Positions 38,029 through 46,898 of a stretch of DNA of 64,000 bases are shown one piece after another. Origin of the DNA: Arenibacter algicola. Its GTDB lineage: Bacteria; Bacteroidota; Bacteroidia; Flavobacteriales; Flavobacteriaceae. A program made the translations under genes and the position numbers. The notes beneath the pieces are model-generated. The model was not told the origin of the DNA. It was given only the letters and a program-made list of their open reading frames with translations, and made no database searches. The stretch's first letter is position 1. The number at the start of each line of letters is the position of its first letter. The stretch spans positions 2,170,001 through 2,234,000 of the forward strand of contig NZ_JPOO01000003.1 of assembly GCF_000733925.1 (NCBI RefSeq), read 5' to 3'.

Positions 38029-38781
38029 ATGAAAACATCATCAATAGTTGGAACTTTCTTCTTATTTCTATTAATTATAAGTTGTGACAATATGAACAAA
38101 CCCTTGGTTATTGGCCATAGAGGTGCCATGGGGCATGAAACGGAAAACACCTTGGCGTCCATACAAAAAGCAATGGATCTGGGTGTAGACATGATAGAAA
38201 TAGATGTCTTTAAAATAAAAAGTGGCGAAACGGTAGTCTTCCACGATAAGGAGGTGGAAAGGCTAACGGATAGCATTGGAAATATAGAAGATTATAATTT
38301 TGAAGACCTGCAGAAATTAACTTTGATCGGCAATCATAAAATACCTACCCTGCAGGATGTCCTAAACTTAATAGATAAAAAAGTACAGTTAAATATAGAA
38401 CTCAAAGGTGCCAATACAGCCGACAGGGTAAATTTTATAATGAACTACTACGTAAAGGAAAAGGGGTGGCCTATGGATAAATTTATAATTTCCAGCTTTA
38501 GATGGGACGAACTTAAGACTATGCGTACGCTCAATGCCGAAGTACCTATTGCAATCCTTATAAGCGGTGACCCATTGAAAGCTTTGGATATTGCGCAAGA
38601 ATTGGAGGCGGTGGCCATAAACCCTTATTTTGAGGACCTGACCCTAGAGAACGTAAACGAAATAAAAAAAGCAGGATTCAAGATTTATCCTTGGACGGTA
38701 AATGAGCCCGAAGAAATTGAAGCCGTAGAGAGATTAGGAGTGGATGGTATTATCACCAATTATCCAGAACGCATTAATTAA
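38029..38781 (+). CDS. Glycerophosphodiester phosphodiesterase lipoprotein
   Basis: The 250-residue protein starts with a lipoprotein signal (FFLFLLIISCDNMNKP). The GDPD core has VIGHRGAMGHETENTLAS (His and Arg of the HRG motif, Glu and Asn of ENT), MIEIDVFKIKSGETVVFHD (catalytic His after the EID metal ligands) and the C-terminal YPWTVNEPEEIEAVERLGVD with GIITNYPERI. It hydrolyses glycerophosphodiesters to glycerol-3-phosphate and an alcohol, here in the periplasm. Its stop codon shares one base with the next ATG (TAATG). Confidence 0.92.
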   Translation: MKTSSIVGTFFLFLLIISCDNMNKPLVIGHRGAMGHETENTLASIQKAMDLGVDMIEIDVFKIKSGETVVFHDKEVERLTDSIGNIEDYNFEDLQKLTLIGNHKIPTLQDVLNLIDKKVQLNIELKGANTADRVNFIMNYYVKEKGWPMDKFIISSFRWDELKTMRTLNAEVPIAILISGDPLKALDIAQELEAVAINPYFEDLTLENVNEIKKAGFKIYPWTVNEPEEIEAVERLGVDGIITNYPERIN

Positions 38782-40067
38782 TGTTCGATGTAATAGTTTT
38801 AGGAGGAGGTGCCGCAGGTTTCTATGGTGCCATACATATAGCGGAACGCAACCCCAAGTTGAAAATAGCCATCTTGGAACGAGGCAAAGAGGTGCTTACC
38901 AAGGTAAAAGTATCCGGTGGAGGGCGCTGCAATGTTGCCCATGCCGAATTTGACCCTAAGGAAATAACCAAAAATTATCCTAGGGGGGAGCGGGAACTTG
39001 TAGGACCATTTCACACCTATTGTAGCGGTGACACCATGGCCTTCTTTGAAAAAAGGGGCATCCAATTGAATATTGAGGGGGATGGGCGAATGTTTCCCGC
39101 TACCAATTCGTCCCAAACAATTATAGACTGCTTTCTTCAGGAAACGGAGCGTTTGGGCATTAAAGTCCTAAAGAACAGTTCCATTGTTGGGATAACATCA
39201 CTGAACGAAAATGAGGAAAATGGGGATTACGCCTGGGCAATCAAAACAATTCGAAACACCTACCAAGCCAAAAAAATACTGGTCGCTACGGGCAGCAATC
39301 CTAAAATATGGGAACTATTAAGACAAATGGGTCATACAATAGTAGCCCCTGTTCCTTCGCTTTTTACCTTTAATATCCAGGATGAAAGAATAACTGGCAT
39401 ACAAGGGGTAAGTACCAATGCCAGTATCAAGATAATTCCCTCCAAGGTCAACAACGGAAAATTTAAGGCGGCCTTAAAAAAATATTCCATCCAAACGAGC
39501 GATCTGGAATCCGAAGGGCCACTATTGATTACACATTGGGGAATGAGCGGTCCGGGTATCTTGAGGTTGTCAGCCTGGGGGGCGCGGATATTGAATGATT
39601 TGAATTATAAGTTTTCTATAAAAGTAAACTGGCTTCCTGCCTATCATGAGGAAGGATTATTGAGACAGCTTCAACAAATTAAGGAAGTTGAAGGAAAGAA
39701 AACCATTTTGCGCACCAAAGCATTTGACCTGCCAAAACGCTTGTGGGGCAGTTTGGTAAAGGCAGCGCAAATTTCCGACACGGATAAATGGGCCGATATT
39801 TCCAAAATTCAACTACAAAACTTAGCAAAGCAGTTAACTGGTTCCAAGTTTAGGGTAGATGGAAAAAGTACGTTTAAGGAGGAATTTGTCACTGCCGGAG
39901 GGGTGGACCTAAAGGAAATAAATTTTAAGACCTACGAAAGCAAAATACTCCCTGGGCTCTATTTTGCCGGGGAGGTAATAAATGTAGATGCCATTACAGG
40001 CGGATTCAACTTTCAAAATGCCTGGACCGGAGCCTATATTGCCGCCCAGGCAATTGCCAAACCCTAA
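38781..40067 (+). CDS. HI0933/BaiN-type FAD-dependent flavoprotein
   Basis: The 428-residue protein starts FDVIVLGGGAAGFYGAIHIA, a Rossmann FAD-binding motif. KVSGGGRCNVAHAEF and the C-terminal PGLYFAGEVINVDAITGGFN and FQNAWTGAYIAA are hallmarks of the HI0933-like family. The substrate is unknown for most members; some reduce bile-acid-type double bonds. Start and the previous stop overlap in TAATG, so translation is coupled to the GDPD gene. It converges with the aquaporin gene eight bases later. Confidence 0.88.
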   Translation: MFDVIVLGGGAAGFYGAIHIAERNPKLKIAILERGKEVLTKVKVSGGGRCNVAHAEFDPKEITKNYPRGERELVGPFHTYCSGDTMAFFEKRGIQLNIEGDGRMFPATNSSQTIIDCFLQETERLGIKVLKNSSIVGITSLNENEENGDYAWAIKTIRNTYQAKKILVATGSNPKIWELLRQMGHTIVAPVPSLFTFNIQDERITGIQGVSTNASIKIIPSKVNNGKFKAALKKYSIQTSDLESEGPLLITHWGMSGPGILRLSAWGARILNDLNYKFSIKVNWLPAYHEEGLLRQLQQIKEVEGKKTILRTKAFDLPKRLWGSLVKAAQISDTDKWADISKIQLQNLAKQLTGSKFRVDGKSTFKEEFVTAGGVDLKEINFKTYESKILPGLYFAGEVINVDAITGGFNFQNAWTGAYIAAQAIAKP

Positions 40068-40075
40068 TTAAAGGG

Positions 40076-40804
40076 CTAACTCAACAATAGCATCAGCAAA
40101 GCGGCCAAAATAGCTCCAATAACTGGACCTACAATGGGAATCCAAGCGTAGCCCCAGTCGCTGCCGCCCTTGCCCTTAATGGGCATTATAGCGTGCATTA
40201 TTCGGGGACCCAGATCCCTTGCCGGATTAATGGCGTAACCTGTGGTACCCCCCAAGGAAAGCCCAATTCCCCAAACCAAAAAAGCAACCGGCAGGGCGCC
40301 CAAAGACCCTAGTCCGATAACCGTTTCCGTATCGGTTATGGTAGCATCTGTAAAATATAGTACTACAAATACCAAGGTAAAAGTACCTACTACTTCACTA
40401 AATAGATTGTTAATGGGATTTCTTATGGCCGGAGCTGTACAAAATACAGCTTTCTTGGTGTCCTGGTCCTCTGTGGCATCAAAGTGATCCTTGTAGAAGA
40501 GCCAAACGATCAAAGCCCCCAACATGGCCCCTATGAATTGTCCCAAAACATAAATGGGAACCACAGCCCATTCAAATTTTTCGGCCATGGCAAGGCCTAT
40601 GCTTACGGCCGGATTTAAATGTGCCCCGCTATAGGGTGCCGCCACTGCCACCCCAACGTACACGGCCAGTCCCCAAGCGGTGGTAATGACCATCCAGCCG
40701 GCATCGTTGGATTTTGTTTTGTTCAGGATTACGTTGGCAACAACCCCGCCCCCTAAAAGGATCAGGAAAAAAGTGCCGATAATTTCAGCAATAAATGGAG
40801 TCAT
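40076..40804 (-). CDS. glpF: Glycerol uptake facilitator (MIP/aquaporin family)
   Basis: The 242-residue protein has six membrane helices and both pore motifs: HLNPAVS (Asn64-Pro-Ala) and GYAINPARDLGPR (Asn193-Pro-Ala). The Asp right after the second NPAR is the marker of glycerol facilitators rather than strict water channels. It begins 18 bases after the stop of the glycerol kinase gene on the same strand, which supports a glycerol role. Confidence 0.92.
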   Translation of the reverse strand: MTPFIAEIIGTFFLILLGGGVVANVILNKTKSNDAGWMVITTAWGLAVYVGVAVAAPYSGAHLNPAVSIGLAMAEKFEWAVVPIYVLGQFIGAMLGALIVWLFYKDHFDATEDQDTKKAVFCTAPAIRNPINNLFSEVVGTFTLVFVVLYFTDATITDTETVIGLGSLGALPVAFLVWGIGLSLGGTTGYAINPARDLGPRIMHAIMPIKGKGGSDWGYAWIPIVGPVIGAILAALLMLLLS

Positions 40805-40822
40805 AGTTGGTTGGTTTTATAT

Positions 40823-42322
40823 TTAATCGTTTAGTTTGGACCAATATTCTACAGCATCAATGGCCCTGTACCAGCCTTTAATATTTTGTTCTATTTCTTT
40901 TCTTTCCGTTGTGGGATCAAAATTGGCATCGATTTGCCAAATTTCCTGAATCTCTTCCAGACTTTCCCAGAATCCGACTGCCAAACCGGCCAAATAAGCC
41001 GCTCCCATAACCGTAGTCTCTATCACTTTTGGCCGTACAGTGGAGGTATTGAGCACATCGGCCTGAAACTGCATCAGTAAATTATTGACGGTAGCTCCCC
41101 CATCTACCCTTAATTCTTTTATGGAAATTTTGGAATCTGCTTCCATAGCCTTTAAAACATCCATGGTCTGAAACGCAATGGATTCCAAAGCCGCTCTAGC
41201 AATATGGGCATCCGTACTGCCCCTGGTAAGTCCAAAAATACTTCCTTTGGCATGTTGGTTCCAATAGGGCGCTCCTAAACCTGCAAAGGCAGGCACCAAA
41301 TAGACTCCCTCGGTACTGTCTACAGAAGCAGCCAGCTCTTCTACATCTTCGGACTTCTTTATAATTTTTAAGCTGTCCCTTAGCCATTGTACCACGGCAC
41401 CAGCAATAAAAATACTTCCCTCAAGGGCATAATGGGTTTTTCCATTAATGGACCATGCCACTGTAGTTAGGAGATTATTCTCCGAAACAATGGGTTTTTC
41501 ACCAATATTCATTAACATAAAACAACCGGTACCATAGGTATTTTTGACCATTCCCGGTTTGGTACACATTTGTCCAAATAGTGCCGCCTGTTGATCCCCT
41601 GCGATTCCGGCAATGGGTATTTTACTGGCAAAGAAATTGGGATTGGTGCTACCGTATATTTCACTGGACTGTTTTACCTGTGGCAGCATACTCTTTGGAA
41701 TGTTAAAAAGCTCCAACAGCTCATCGTCCCATTCCAATGTATTTATATTGAAAAGCAATGTTCTAGAGGCATTCGTAACATCCGTAATGTGCAATTCCCC
41801 CTTGGTCATGTTCCAAATTAGCCAAGAGTCTATGGTTCCCATAATCAAGTCTCCAGCTTCCGCCTTTTTTCGGGCACCTTCCACATTGTCCAATATCCAT
41901 TTTACTTTGGTACCTGAAAAGTAGGAGTCTATGACCAAGCCGGTTTTTTCCCTTATCAGCTTGGATTTCCCTTGACTTTTTAATTCATCGCAGTAATTGG
42001 AAGTCCTCTTGTCCTGCCAAACGATGGCATTGTATACTGGCTTTCCAGTTTTCCTATCCCAAACTACTACCGTTTCCCTTTGGTTGGTAATTCCTATAGC
42101 CGCTATATCGGCACCATAGATTCCTTTTTTTGTAGTTGCCTCCGCTGCCGTGCTGGCTTGGGAAGACCAAATTTCCAGTGGATCGTGCTCAACCCAACCG
42201 GGTTTCGGAAAATATTGGGTAAATTCTTTTTGGGCCACCGAAACGATGTTACCTTTTTTATCAAAAACAACGGAACGGGAACTCGTTGTACCTTGATCCA
42301 GCGCCAAAATATATTTTTCCAT
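40823..42322 (-). CDS. glpK: Glycerol kinase
   Basis: The 499-residue protein has the standard length of the FGGY family. It starts EKYILALDQGTTSSRSVVFD (phosphate-1 motif), holds WQDKRTSNYCDEL, GTIDSWLIWNMTKG and GIAGDQQAALFGQMC, and the signature GSTDAHIARAALESIAFQTM with DGGATVNNLLMQFQAD. It phosphorylates glycerol to glycerol-3-phosphate with ATP. The operon is glpK-glpF; no glpD or regulator is included. The GDPD on the other side of the convergent pair may add to the same glycerol supply. Confidence 0.95.
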   Translation of the reverse strand: MEKYILALDQGTTSSRSVVFDKKGNIVSVAQKEFTQYFPKPGWVEHDPLEIWSSQASTAAEATTKKGIYGADIAAIGITNQRETVVVWDRKTGKPVYNAIVWQDKRTSNYCDELKSQGKSKLIREKTGLVIDSYFSGTKVKWILDNVEGARKKAEAGDLIMGTIDSWLIWNMTKGELHITDVTNASRTLLFNINTLEWDDELLELFNIPKSMLPQVKQSSEIYGSTNPNFFASKIPIAGIAGDQQAALFGQMCTKPGMVKNTYGTGCFMLMNIGEKPIVSENNLLTTVAWSINGKTHYALEGSIFIAGAVVQWLRDSLKIIKKSEDVEELAASVDSTEGVYLVPAFAGLGAPYWNQHAKGSIFGLTRGSTDAHIARAALESIAFQTMDVLKAMEADSKISIKELRVDGGATVNNLLMQFQADVLNTSTVRPKVIETTVMGAAYLAGLAVGFWESLEEIQEIWQIDANFDPTTERKEIEQNIKGWYRAIDAVEYWSKLND

Positions 42323-42522
42323 ATTGGTAGGGTATATTTTAAATGGGTATCAAGATAACAAAATATAGGCACTAAATTTGAAAAATTAATAATCAAACCT
42401 ATTACATTTCAACAAACCTGTTTATTGGCACCAAACCAAAAAGTGGTGGTTATGCCATAAACCCCCGAATATTTCCATTCCAAAATATTGTTATTTTTAT
42501 CCATCAGTGGTAAAAAAGGGTA

Positions 42523-43272
42523 ATGATGACAAACTATATTGTACTGCTTAGGGGAATCAATGTAAGTGGACAAAAAAAAATTAAGATGTCCCAGTTAAAA
42601 GCAATGCTGGAATCCATGGATTTTTCTGCGGTAAGCACCTATATCCAAAGCGGTAATATTGTTCTAAAAAGTTCAGCTTCATCTTCCAATGAAGTTTCCA
42701 AAATCATCAAAAATGGCATATACAAGGCTTTTGGCTTTGTGGTCCCTGTTTTGACCTTGACCCTGCCTGAGCTGGATGAAATCCTTAAACAATCCCCATT
42801 TAGGACACTCGATGAATCAGAATCCAAAAAATGGTACTATGTGCTCTTGCAAGAAACTCCCAACAGGGAATTGACCCATAGTCTACAACAGCAACAATTT
42901 CCCAGTGAACGGTTTATAATTACCAATAGCTGTGTCTACCTCAGTTGTGACCAAGGCTATGGCAAAACAAAATGCGACAATAATTTTTTTGAAAAAAAGC
43001 TTCAGGTGACCGCTACCACAAGAAACCACAGGACCATGATGAAGCTATTGGAAATGGGGAGTCAAATCAGTAATCAGTGGTCAGTAGTCAGTGGTCAGTG
43101 GTCAGGGGTCAGTGGTCAGTGGTCAGGGGTCAGTAAAAAGAACAATTATCCATTTGGAGTTTTCATTTACCCCACTTCATATATAGCAAGGAAAATAATG
43201 TTAATTCATTTCCCAAATCTTATAATTAAGGGCCGTGGCAAAACATACCCAAAGCAGGTACGGAATCAATAA
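42523..43272 (+). CDS. DUF1697 protein with a translated heptamer array and runaway C-terminus
   Basis: Residues 1 to about 180 are a typical DUF1697 domain (VLLRGINVSGQKKIKMSQLK, STYIQSGNIVLKS and the final TTRNHRTMMKLLEMG). Family members normally end just after that last helix. Here the frame runs into ten 7-base repeats (43067-43136), read as a heptapeptide repeat of the form SGVSGQW, and then 45 further codons that are partly antisense to the convergent TspO gene. I infer that the native stop was lost when the array arose. The domain may still fold. Its function is unknown. Confidence 0.8.
   Translation: MMTNYIVLLRGINVSGQKKIKMSQLKAMLESMDFSAVSTYIQSGNIVLKSSASSSNEVSKIIKNGIYKAFGFVVPVLTLTLPELDEILKQSPFRTLDESESKKWYYVLLQETPNRELTHSLQQQQFPSERFIITNSCVYLSCDQGYGKTKCDNNFFEKKLQVTATTRNHRTMMKLLEMGSQISNQWSVVSGQWSGVSGQWSGVSKKNNYPFGVFIYPTSYIARKIMLIHFPNLIIKGRGKTYPKQVRNQ
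43067..43136 (+). repeat. Heptanucleotide array, ten units (TCAGTNN)
   Basis: Ten units with an unbroken period of 7: TCAGTAA, TCAGTGG, TCAGTAG, TCAGTGG twice, TCAGGGG, TCAGTGG twice, TCAGGGG, TCAGTAA. The reverse complement is a form of ACTGNNN, so it belongs with the other arrays in this window. It lies inside the 3' end of the DUF1697 frame. Confidence 0.95.
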
Positions 43273-43674
43273 CAAGGCGGCAGTCTGGCTCACCACTTTA
43301 AACCATTTTATGGTAAAGATCAAAAGCACCAAAAGTGCCAATATAACCAGTAAGGCAGCGAAAGGGTTCTTAAATCCAAAGAAAATTATACTCCAGAGGG
43401 CATTGAACAGCAACTGTATCCCGAAATGGTATAAGGCTGTTTTTACCCAAATATGATAAAACCCTTTTGCCCAAACAATCCCGGCGGCCACTCCCATCAT
43501 AATGTAAAGTACGGTCCAGACCGGGGCAAAAATCCAATTGGGCGGATTAAAACTTGGTTTATTCAATTCCAAATACCAGTCATTTACAGAAGATTGTGTA
43601 GCAAAACTGGATAAAAAGCCAATGGTTAAACATACGGTTACTGAAATTGCTATATAAGTAAGTTGCTTTTTCAA
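43201..43674 (-). CDS. TspO/MBR-family membrane protein
   Basis: Translation begins at a TTG (43674). The 157-residue protein has five hydrophobic helices and the family pattern LNKPSFNPPNWIFAPVWTVL, YIMMGVAAGIVW, then QLLFNALWSIIFFGFKNP and LLIPYLLWVCFATALNYKIW. TspO proteins bind porphyrins and may degrade or transport them. The 3' end is overlapped for 72 bases by the runaway DUF1697 frame on the other strand. Confidence 0.92.
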   Translation of the reverse strand: MKKQLTYIAISVTVCLTIGFLSSFATQSSVNDWYLELNKPSFNPPNWIFAPVWTVLYIMMGVAAGIVWAKGFYHIWVKTALYHFGIQLLFNALWSIIFFGFKNPFAALLVILALLVLLIFTIKWFKVVSQTAALLLIPYLLWVCFATALNYKIWEMN

Positions 43675-43743
43675 GGGTTGGTTGTTTACGCTCTAAATTA
43701 ACAATTTATTTTAACAGGATCTACAGTAAAACTACTTAAAACC

Positions 43744-43751
43744 TATCTTTG
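43744..43751 (+). promoter_or_regulatory. Minus-7 promoter element of the mevalonate genes
   Basis: TATCTTTG matches TAnnTTTG exactly and lies 17 bases before the ATG of the decarboxylase. No upstream TTTG at the right spacing is seen, so the call is moderate. Confidence 0.4.
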
Positions 43752-43768
43752 CACAAATTGTTTGCAAT

Positions 43769-44851
43769 ATGACCGATAAAGACTTTATCCCTTCCATTTA
43801 TACTACAGACAAGTCGGAAGGAAAAGTTACTTATAAATCGCCCAGTAATATCGCCTTGGTAAAATACTGGGGGAAAAAGGAACATCAGATTCCCGCCAAC
43901 CCATCCATCAGTTTTACCCTGGATACCTGTGCTACCACTACAACGGTCAGCTATAAAAAATTAAAAAACAAGGCATCCAACTTTTCTTTTGACCTTCTTT
44001 TCGATGGCAAGCCCAAAGAGGATTTTAAACCCAAAATAAATACCTTTCTTAAGAGGACTGAAGCCTATTTGCCCTTTTTAAAGGCCTATCATTTTACCAT
44101 AGAAACCTCCAATTCCTTTCCCCACAGCAGTGGCATAGCCTCCTCGGCCAGTGGAATGTCGGCCCTGGCACTGTGCCTTATGGAACTGGAAAGGGAACTG
44201 AACCCCAATATGGATGCTGATTTTTTTAAAAGAAAGGCTTCCTTTTTGGCACGATTGGGATCTGGGAGTGCCTGCCGGAGTATTGAAGGGAATATAATGC
44301 AATGGGGAGCACATAAAGACACCCAGGAGAGCTCCGATCTCTACGCCATTAAATATCCCAACAAGGTACACCCGATTTTTAAGAACTATCAGGATTCCAT
44401 CCTCTTGGTGGACAAAGGATCCAAACAAGTGAGCAGTAGTGTTGGCCATAATTTAATGCACGATCATCCTTTTGCGGAACAACGGTTCGACCAAGCGCAT
44501 AAAAATCTGACCAAATTAAAAAAGGCTTTTGAAGAGGGAAATTTATTGGAATTTATCAAAATAGTAGAAAGTGAAGCCCTCACCCTACACGCCATGATGA
44601 TGACCAGTATGCCGTATTTTATATTGATGAAACCCAAGACCTTGGAGATCATCAATAAAATATGGGCCTTTAGGGCCTCGTCCAAAACCCATGTATGTTT
44701 TACATTGGATGCAGGGGCAAATGTTCATGTGCTATATCCTGAAAACGAAAAGGAAGAAGTTTATCAATTTATTAATAATGAGTTGGTTGCATATTGTGAA
44801 AACGGGCAGTATATTTGCGATCAAATTGGAAATGGGGCAAAAAAGCTGTAA
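43769..44851 (+). CDS. mvaD: Diphosphomevalonate decarboxylase
   Basis: The 360-residue GHMP-superfamily protein has the decarboxylase pattern YKSPSNIALVKYWGKKEHQI followed by PANPSISFTLD, the phosphate-binding loop FPHSSGIASSASGMSALALC, and LGSGSACRSIEGNIMQWG. It converts mevalonate diphosphate into isopentenyl diphosphate with ATP. It leads a block with a GHMP kinase and a UbiA prenyltransferase, in line with the mevalonate route used by many Flavobacteria. Confidence 0.93.
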   Translation: MTDKDFIPSIYTTDKSEGKVTYKSPSNIALVKYWGKKEHQIPANPSISFTLDTCATTTTVSYKKLKNKASNFSFDLLFDGKPKEDFKPKINTFLKRTEAYLPFLKAYHFTIETSNSFPHSSGIASSASGMSALALCLMELERELNPNMDADFFKRKASFLARLGSGSACRSIEGNIMQWGAHKDTQESSDLYAIKYPNKVHPIFKNYQDSILLVDKGSKQVSSSVGHNLMHDHPFAEQRFDQAHKNLTKLKKAFEEGNLLEFIKIVESEALTLHAMMMTSMPYFILMKPKTLEIINKIWAFRASSKTHVCFTLDAGANVHVLYPENEKEEVYQFINNELVAYCENGQYICDQIGNGAKKL

Positions 44852-44968
44852 TTTTCATATGGAAAAGGAATAATTAATAGTGGTATATTACGTTAATTAT
44901 TCAATTGCAATTGCTGTTATTTTAATGCCTTTGCAAGAATTTAAATTATTTATGTTTATCTTAAAGAA

Positions 44969-45907
44969 ATGAAAGGACCGTTATTTTACTCTAAAATTTT
45001 ACTTTTTGGGGAATATGGAATCATCAAGGATTCCAAAGGACTTTCCATACCCTATAATTTTTTTAAGGGGGCACTAAAATCTAAAAACAAGAATTCTGAG
45101 GCGGCAAAGAAGTCGAACGCCAGCCTTAGGGCCTTTGCAGAATATTTAGAAGACCTACAGCAGAAGGACCATGAATTGGTAACTTTTGATCTGGAGGCAT
45201 TGAATAAGGATGTAGCCGACGGAATGTATTTTGACAGTTCCATTCCGCAGGGATATGGCGTAGGTAGTAGTGGCGCCCTAGTGGCGGCCATTTACGATAA
45301 GTATGCCATTGAAAAAATTACCGTTTTAGAAAACCTTACCAGGGAGAAATTGTTAAAATTGAAGACTATTTTCGGAAAAATGGAATCGTTTTTCCACGGT
45401 AAATCTTCAGGCCTTGACCCTCTAAACAGTTATTTAAGCCTACCCATTCTTATAAATTCCCAAGACAATATAGAATCTACCAGCATTCCATCCCAAAACT
45501 TGGATGGCAAGGGAGCAGTATTCCTGTTGGACAGTGGCAGTACGGGTGAAACCGCGCCCATGGTACATTTGTTTATGGAACAAATGAAGCACGAAGGATT
45601 CCGGGCCATGCTAAAGGACCAGTTTATTAAGCATACGGATGCCTGCGTGGAGGACTTTATAAATGGGAATGTTAAATCCCTTTTCGGAAACTTAAAACAG
45701 TTGTCCCATGTGGTACTGGACAATTTTAAGCCCATGATACCGGTGGAATTCCATAAACTTTGGAAGCAGGGAATAGATACCAACGACTATTATTTAAAAC
45801 TATGTGGTTCCGGTGGCGGAGGTTACATTTTAGGGTTTACCGAAGACATCAATAAAGCCAAAAAAGCCCTGAAGGGCTATAATTTAGAAGTAGTATACAA
45901 CTTCTAA
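44969..45907 (+). CDS. GHMP kinase, probably mevalonate kinase
   Basis: The 312-residue protein starts FYSKILLFGEYGIIKDSKGL, with the FGEY motif of mevalonate kinases. The ATP loop is PQGYGVGSSGALVAAIYDKY, FHGKSSGLDPLNSYLSLPI carries the catalytic Asp, and LCGSGGGGYILGF is the third motif. It begins 117 bases after the decarboxylase, on the same strand, and fits mevalonate phosphorylation. Phosphomevalonate kinase activity cannot be excluded by motifs. Confidence 0.88.
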   Translation: MKGPLFYSKILLFGEYGIIKDSKGLSIPYNFFKGALKSKNKNSEAAKKSNASLRAFAEYLEDLQQKDHELVTFDLEALNKDVADGMYFDSSIPQGYGVGSSGALVAAIYDKYAIEKITVLENLTREKLLKLKTIFGKMESFFHGKSSGLDPLNSYLSLPILINSQDNIESTSIPSQNLDGKGAVFLLDSGSTGETAPMVHLFMEQMKHEGFRAMLKDQFIKHTDACVEDFINGNVKSLFGNLKQLSHVVLDNFKPMIPVEFHKLWKQGIDTNDYYLKLCGSGGGGYILGFTEDINKAKKALKGYNLEVVYNF

Positions 45908-45918
45908 CCATCTCCTTT

Positions 45919-46824
45919 ATGCTTAGTAGAAAAAACAAGCTCTTGCTATTAAAGTTTCTGAGCCTGTTTTCTGTGGTCAGGGGATACAACATTCTTATGA
46001 TCATTTTGGCTCAGTACCTGGCCTCCATTTATATATTAGCTCCCCATTTGCCCTTGCGCAAGGTGGTTTTTGATGGCAACCTGTTCGTTATTGTGCTCAG
46101 TTCTGCCCTGGTCATAGCGGCAGGATATATCATCAACAATTTCTACGATGCGGAAAAAGACCTCATCAACAAACCTAGAAAGAGTATGCTGGATCGTTTG
46201 GTAAGCCAACGGACCAAGCTCAGCACTTATTTTGTATTGAATTTTCTTTCTGTATTTTTTGCCAGCTATGTTTCCTTTAAGGCGGTTGTATTCTTTTCTG
46301 CCTATATTTTTGGCATTTGGTTCTATTCCCACAAATTAAAAAAAGTTCCTTTTTTGGGCAATTTCGTTTCCGCCACTCTGGCCATTGCTCCATTTTTTGC
46401 TGTTTTTGTGTACTACAAGAACTTTGACACTGTAATTTTTGTGCATGCCCTTTTTCTTTTCCTTTTGATTTTGGCCAGGGAAATGATCAAAGACCTAGAA
46501 AATATGGCCGGGGATATGGCCCAGAACTATAAGACCATCCCCATATTGTACGGGGCAAAATTCTCCAAGACCTGTATCTCCATTTTAATAGGACTAACAC
46601 TGCTTCCCGCCTTTCTCCTGATCGAATATTTTGATGTAGGTTATATGTACCTCTATTTTATAGGCTGTATTTTTTTTCTTTTGGGGTTTTTGATCCTATT
46701 GGTAAAATCCAACAGCAAAAAACACTACGTATGGTTGCACAACATCCTTAAGTTGATCATCATACTGGGAGTGTTCAGTATTTTATTGATCAATGTTGAC
46801 CTGGTATTGAACAGAATACTCTAA
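45919..46824 (+). CDS. UbiA-family prenyltransferase (geranylgeranylglycerol-phosphate synthase type)
   Basis: The 301-residue protein has about eight membrane helices. The first Asp-rich motif is NNFYDAEKDLINKPRK (Asn74, Asp77, Asp81) and the second is REMIKDLENMAGDMAQNYKT. Such UbiA members next to mevalonate genes in Flavobacteria are usually named geranylgeranylglycerol-phosphate geranylgeranyltransferase. The true acceptor here is unproven; quinone or another lipid is possible. It starts 11 bases after the GHMP kinase gene, so the pair is an operon. Confidence 0.85.
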   Translation: MLSRKNKLLLLKFLSLFSVVRGYNILMIILAQYLASIYILAPHLPLRKVVFDGNLFVIVLSSALVIAAGYIINNFYDAEKDLINKPRKSMLDRLVSQRTKLSTYFVLNFLSVFFASYVSFKAVVFFSAYIFGIWFYSHKLKKVPFLGNFVSATLAIAPFFAVFVYYKNFDTVIFVHALFLFLLILAREMIKDLENMAGDMAQNYKTIPILYGAKFSKTCISILIGLTLLPAFLLIEYFDVGYMYLYFIGCIFFLLGFLILLVKSNSKKHYVWLHNILKLIIILGVFSILLINVDLVLNRIL

Positions 46825-46872
46825 GAATCACTAATAACCTCTTCAATAGCTTATACATACCATTTCCTTTGC

Positions 46873-46880
46873 TACCTTTG
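46873..46880 (+). promoter_or_regulatory. Minus-7 promoter element of the pseudouridine synthase gene
   Basis: TACCTTTG matches TAnnTTTG and lies 18 bases before the ATG, so this gene probably has its own promoter. A matching upstream TTTG at the usual distance is not clear. Confidence 0.38.
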
Positions 46881-46898
46881 CAATAAATTATAGTACAT

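Noticed and set aside
40060..40082. Terminator between the flavoprotein and glpF genes
   Set aside because: The possible stem (CCC/GGG) is too short and there is no T run.
43067..43136. CRISPR-like array
   Set aside because: The units are 7 bases with no spacers; it is a tandem heptamer array.
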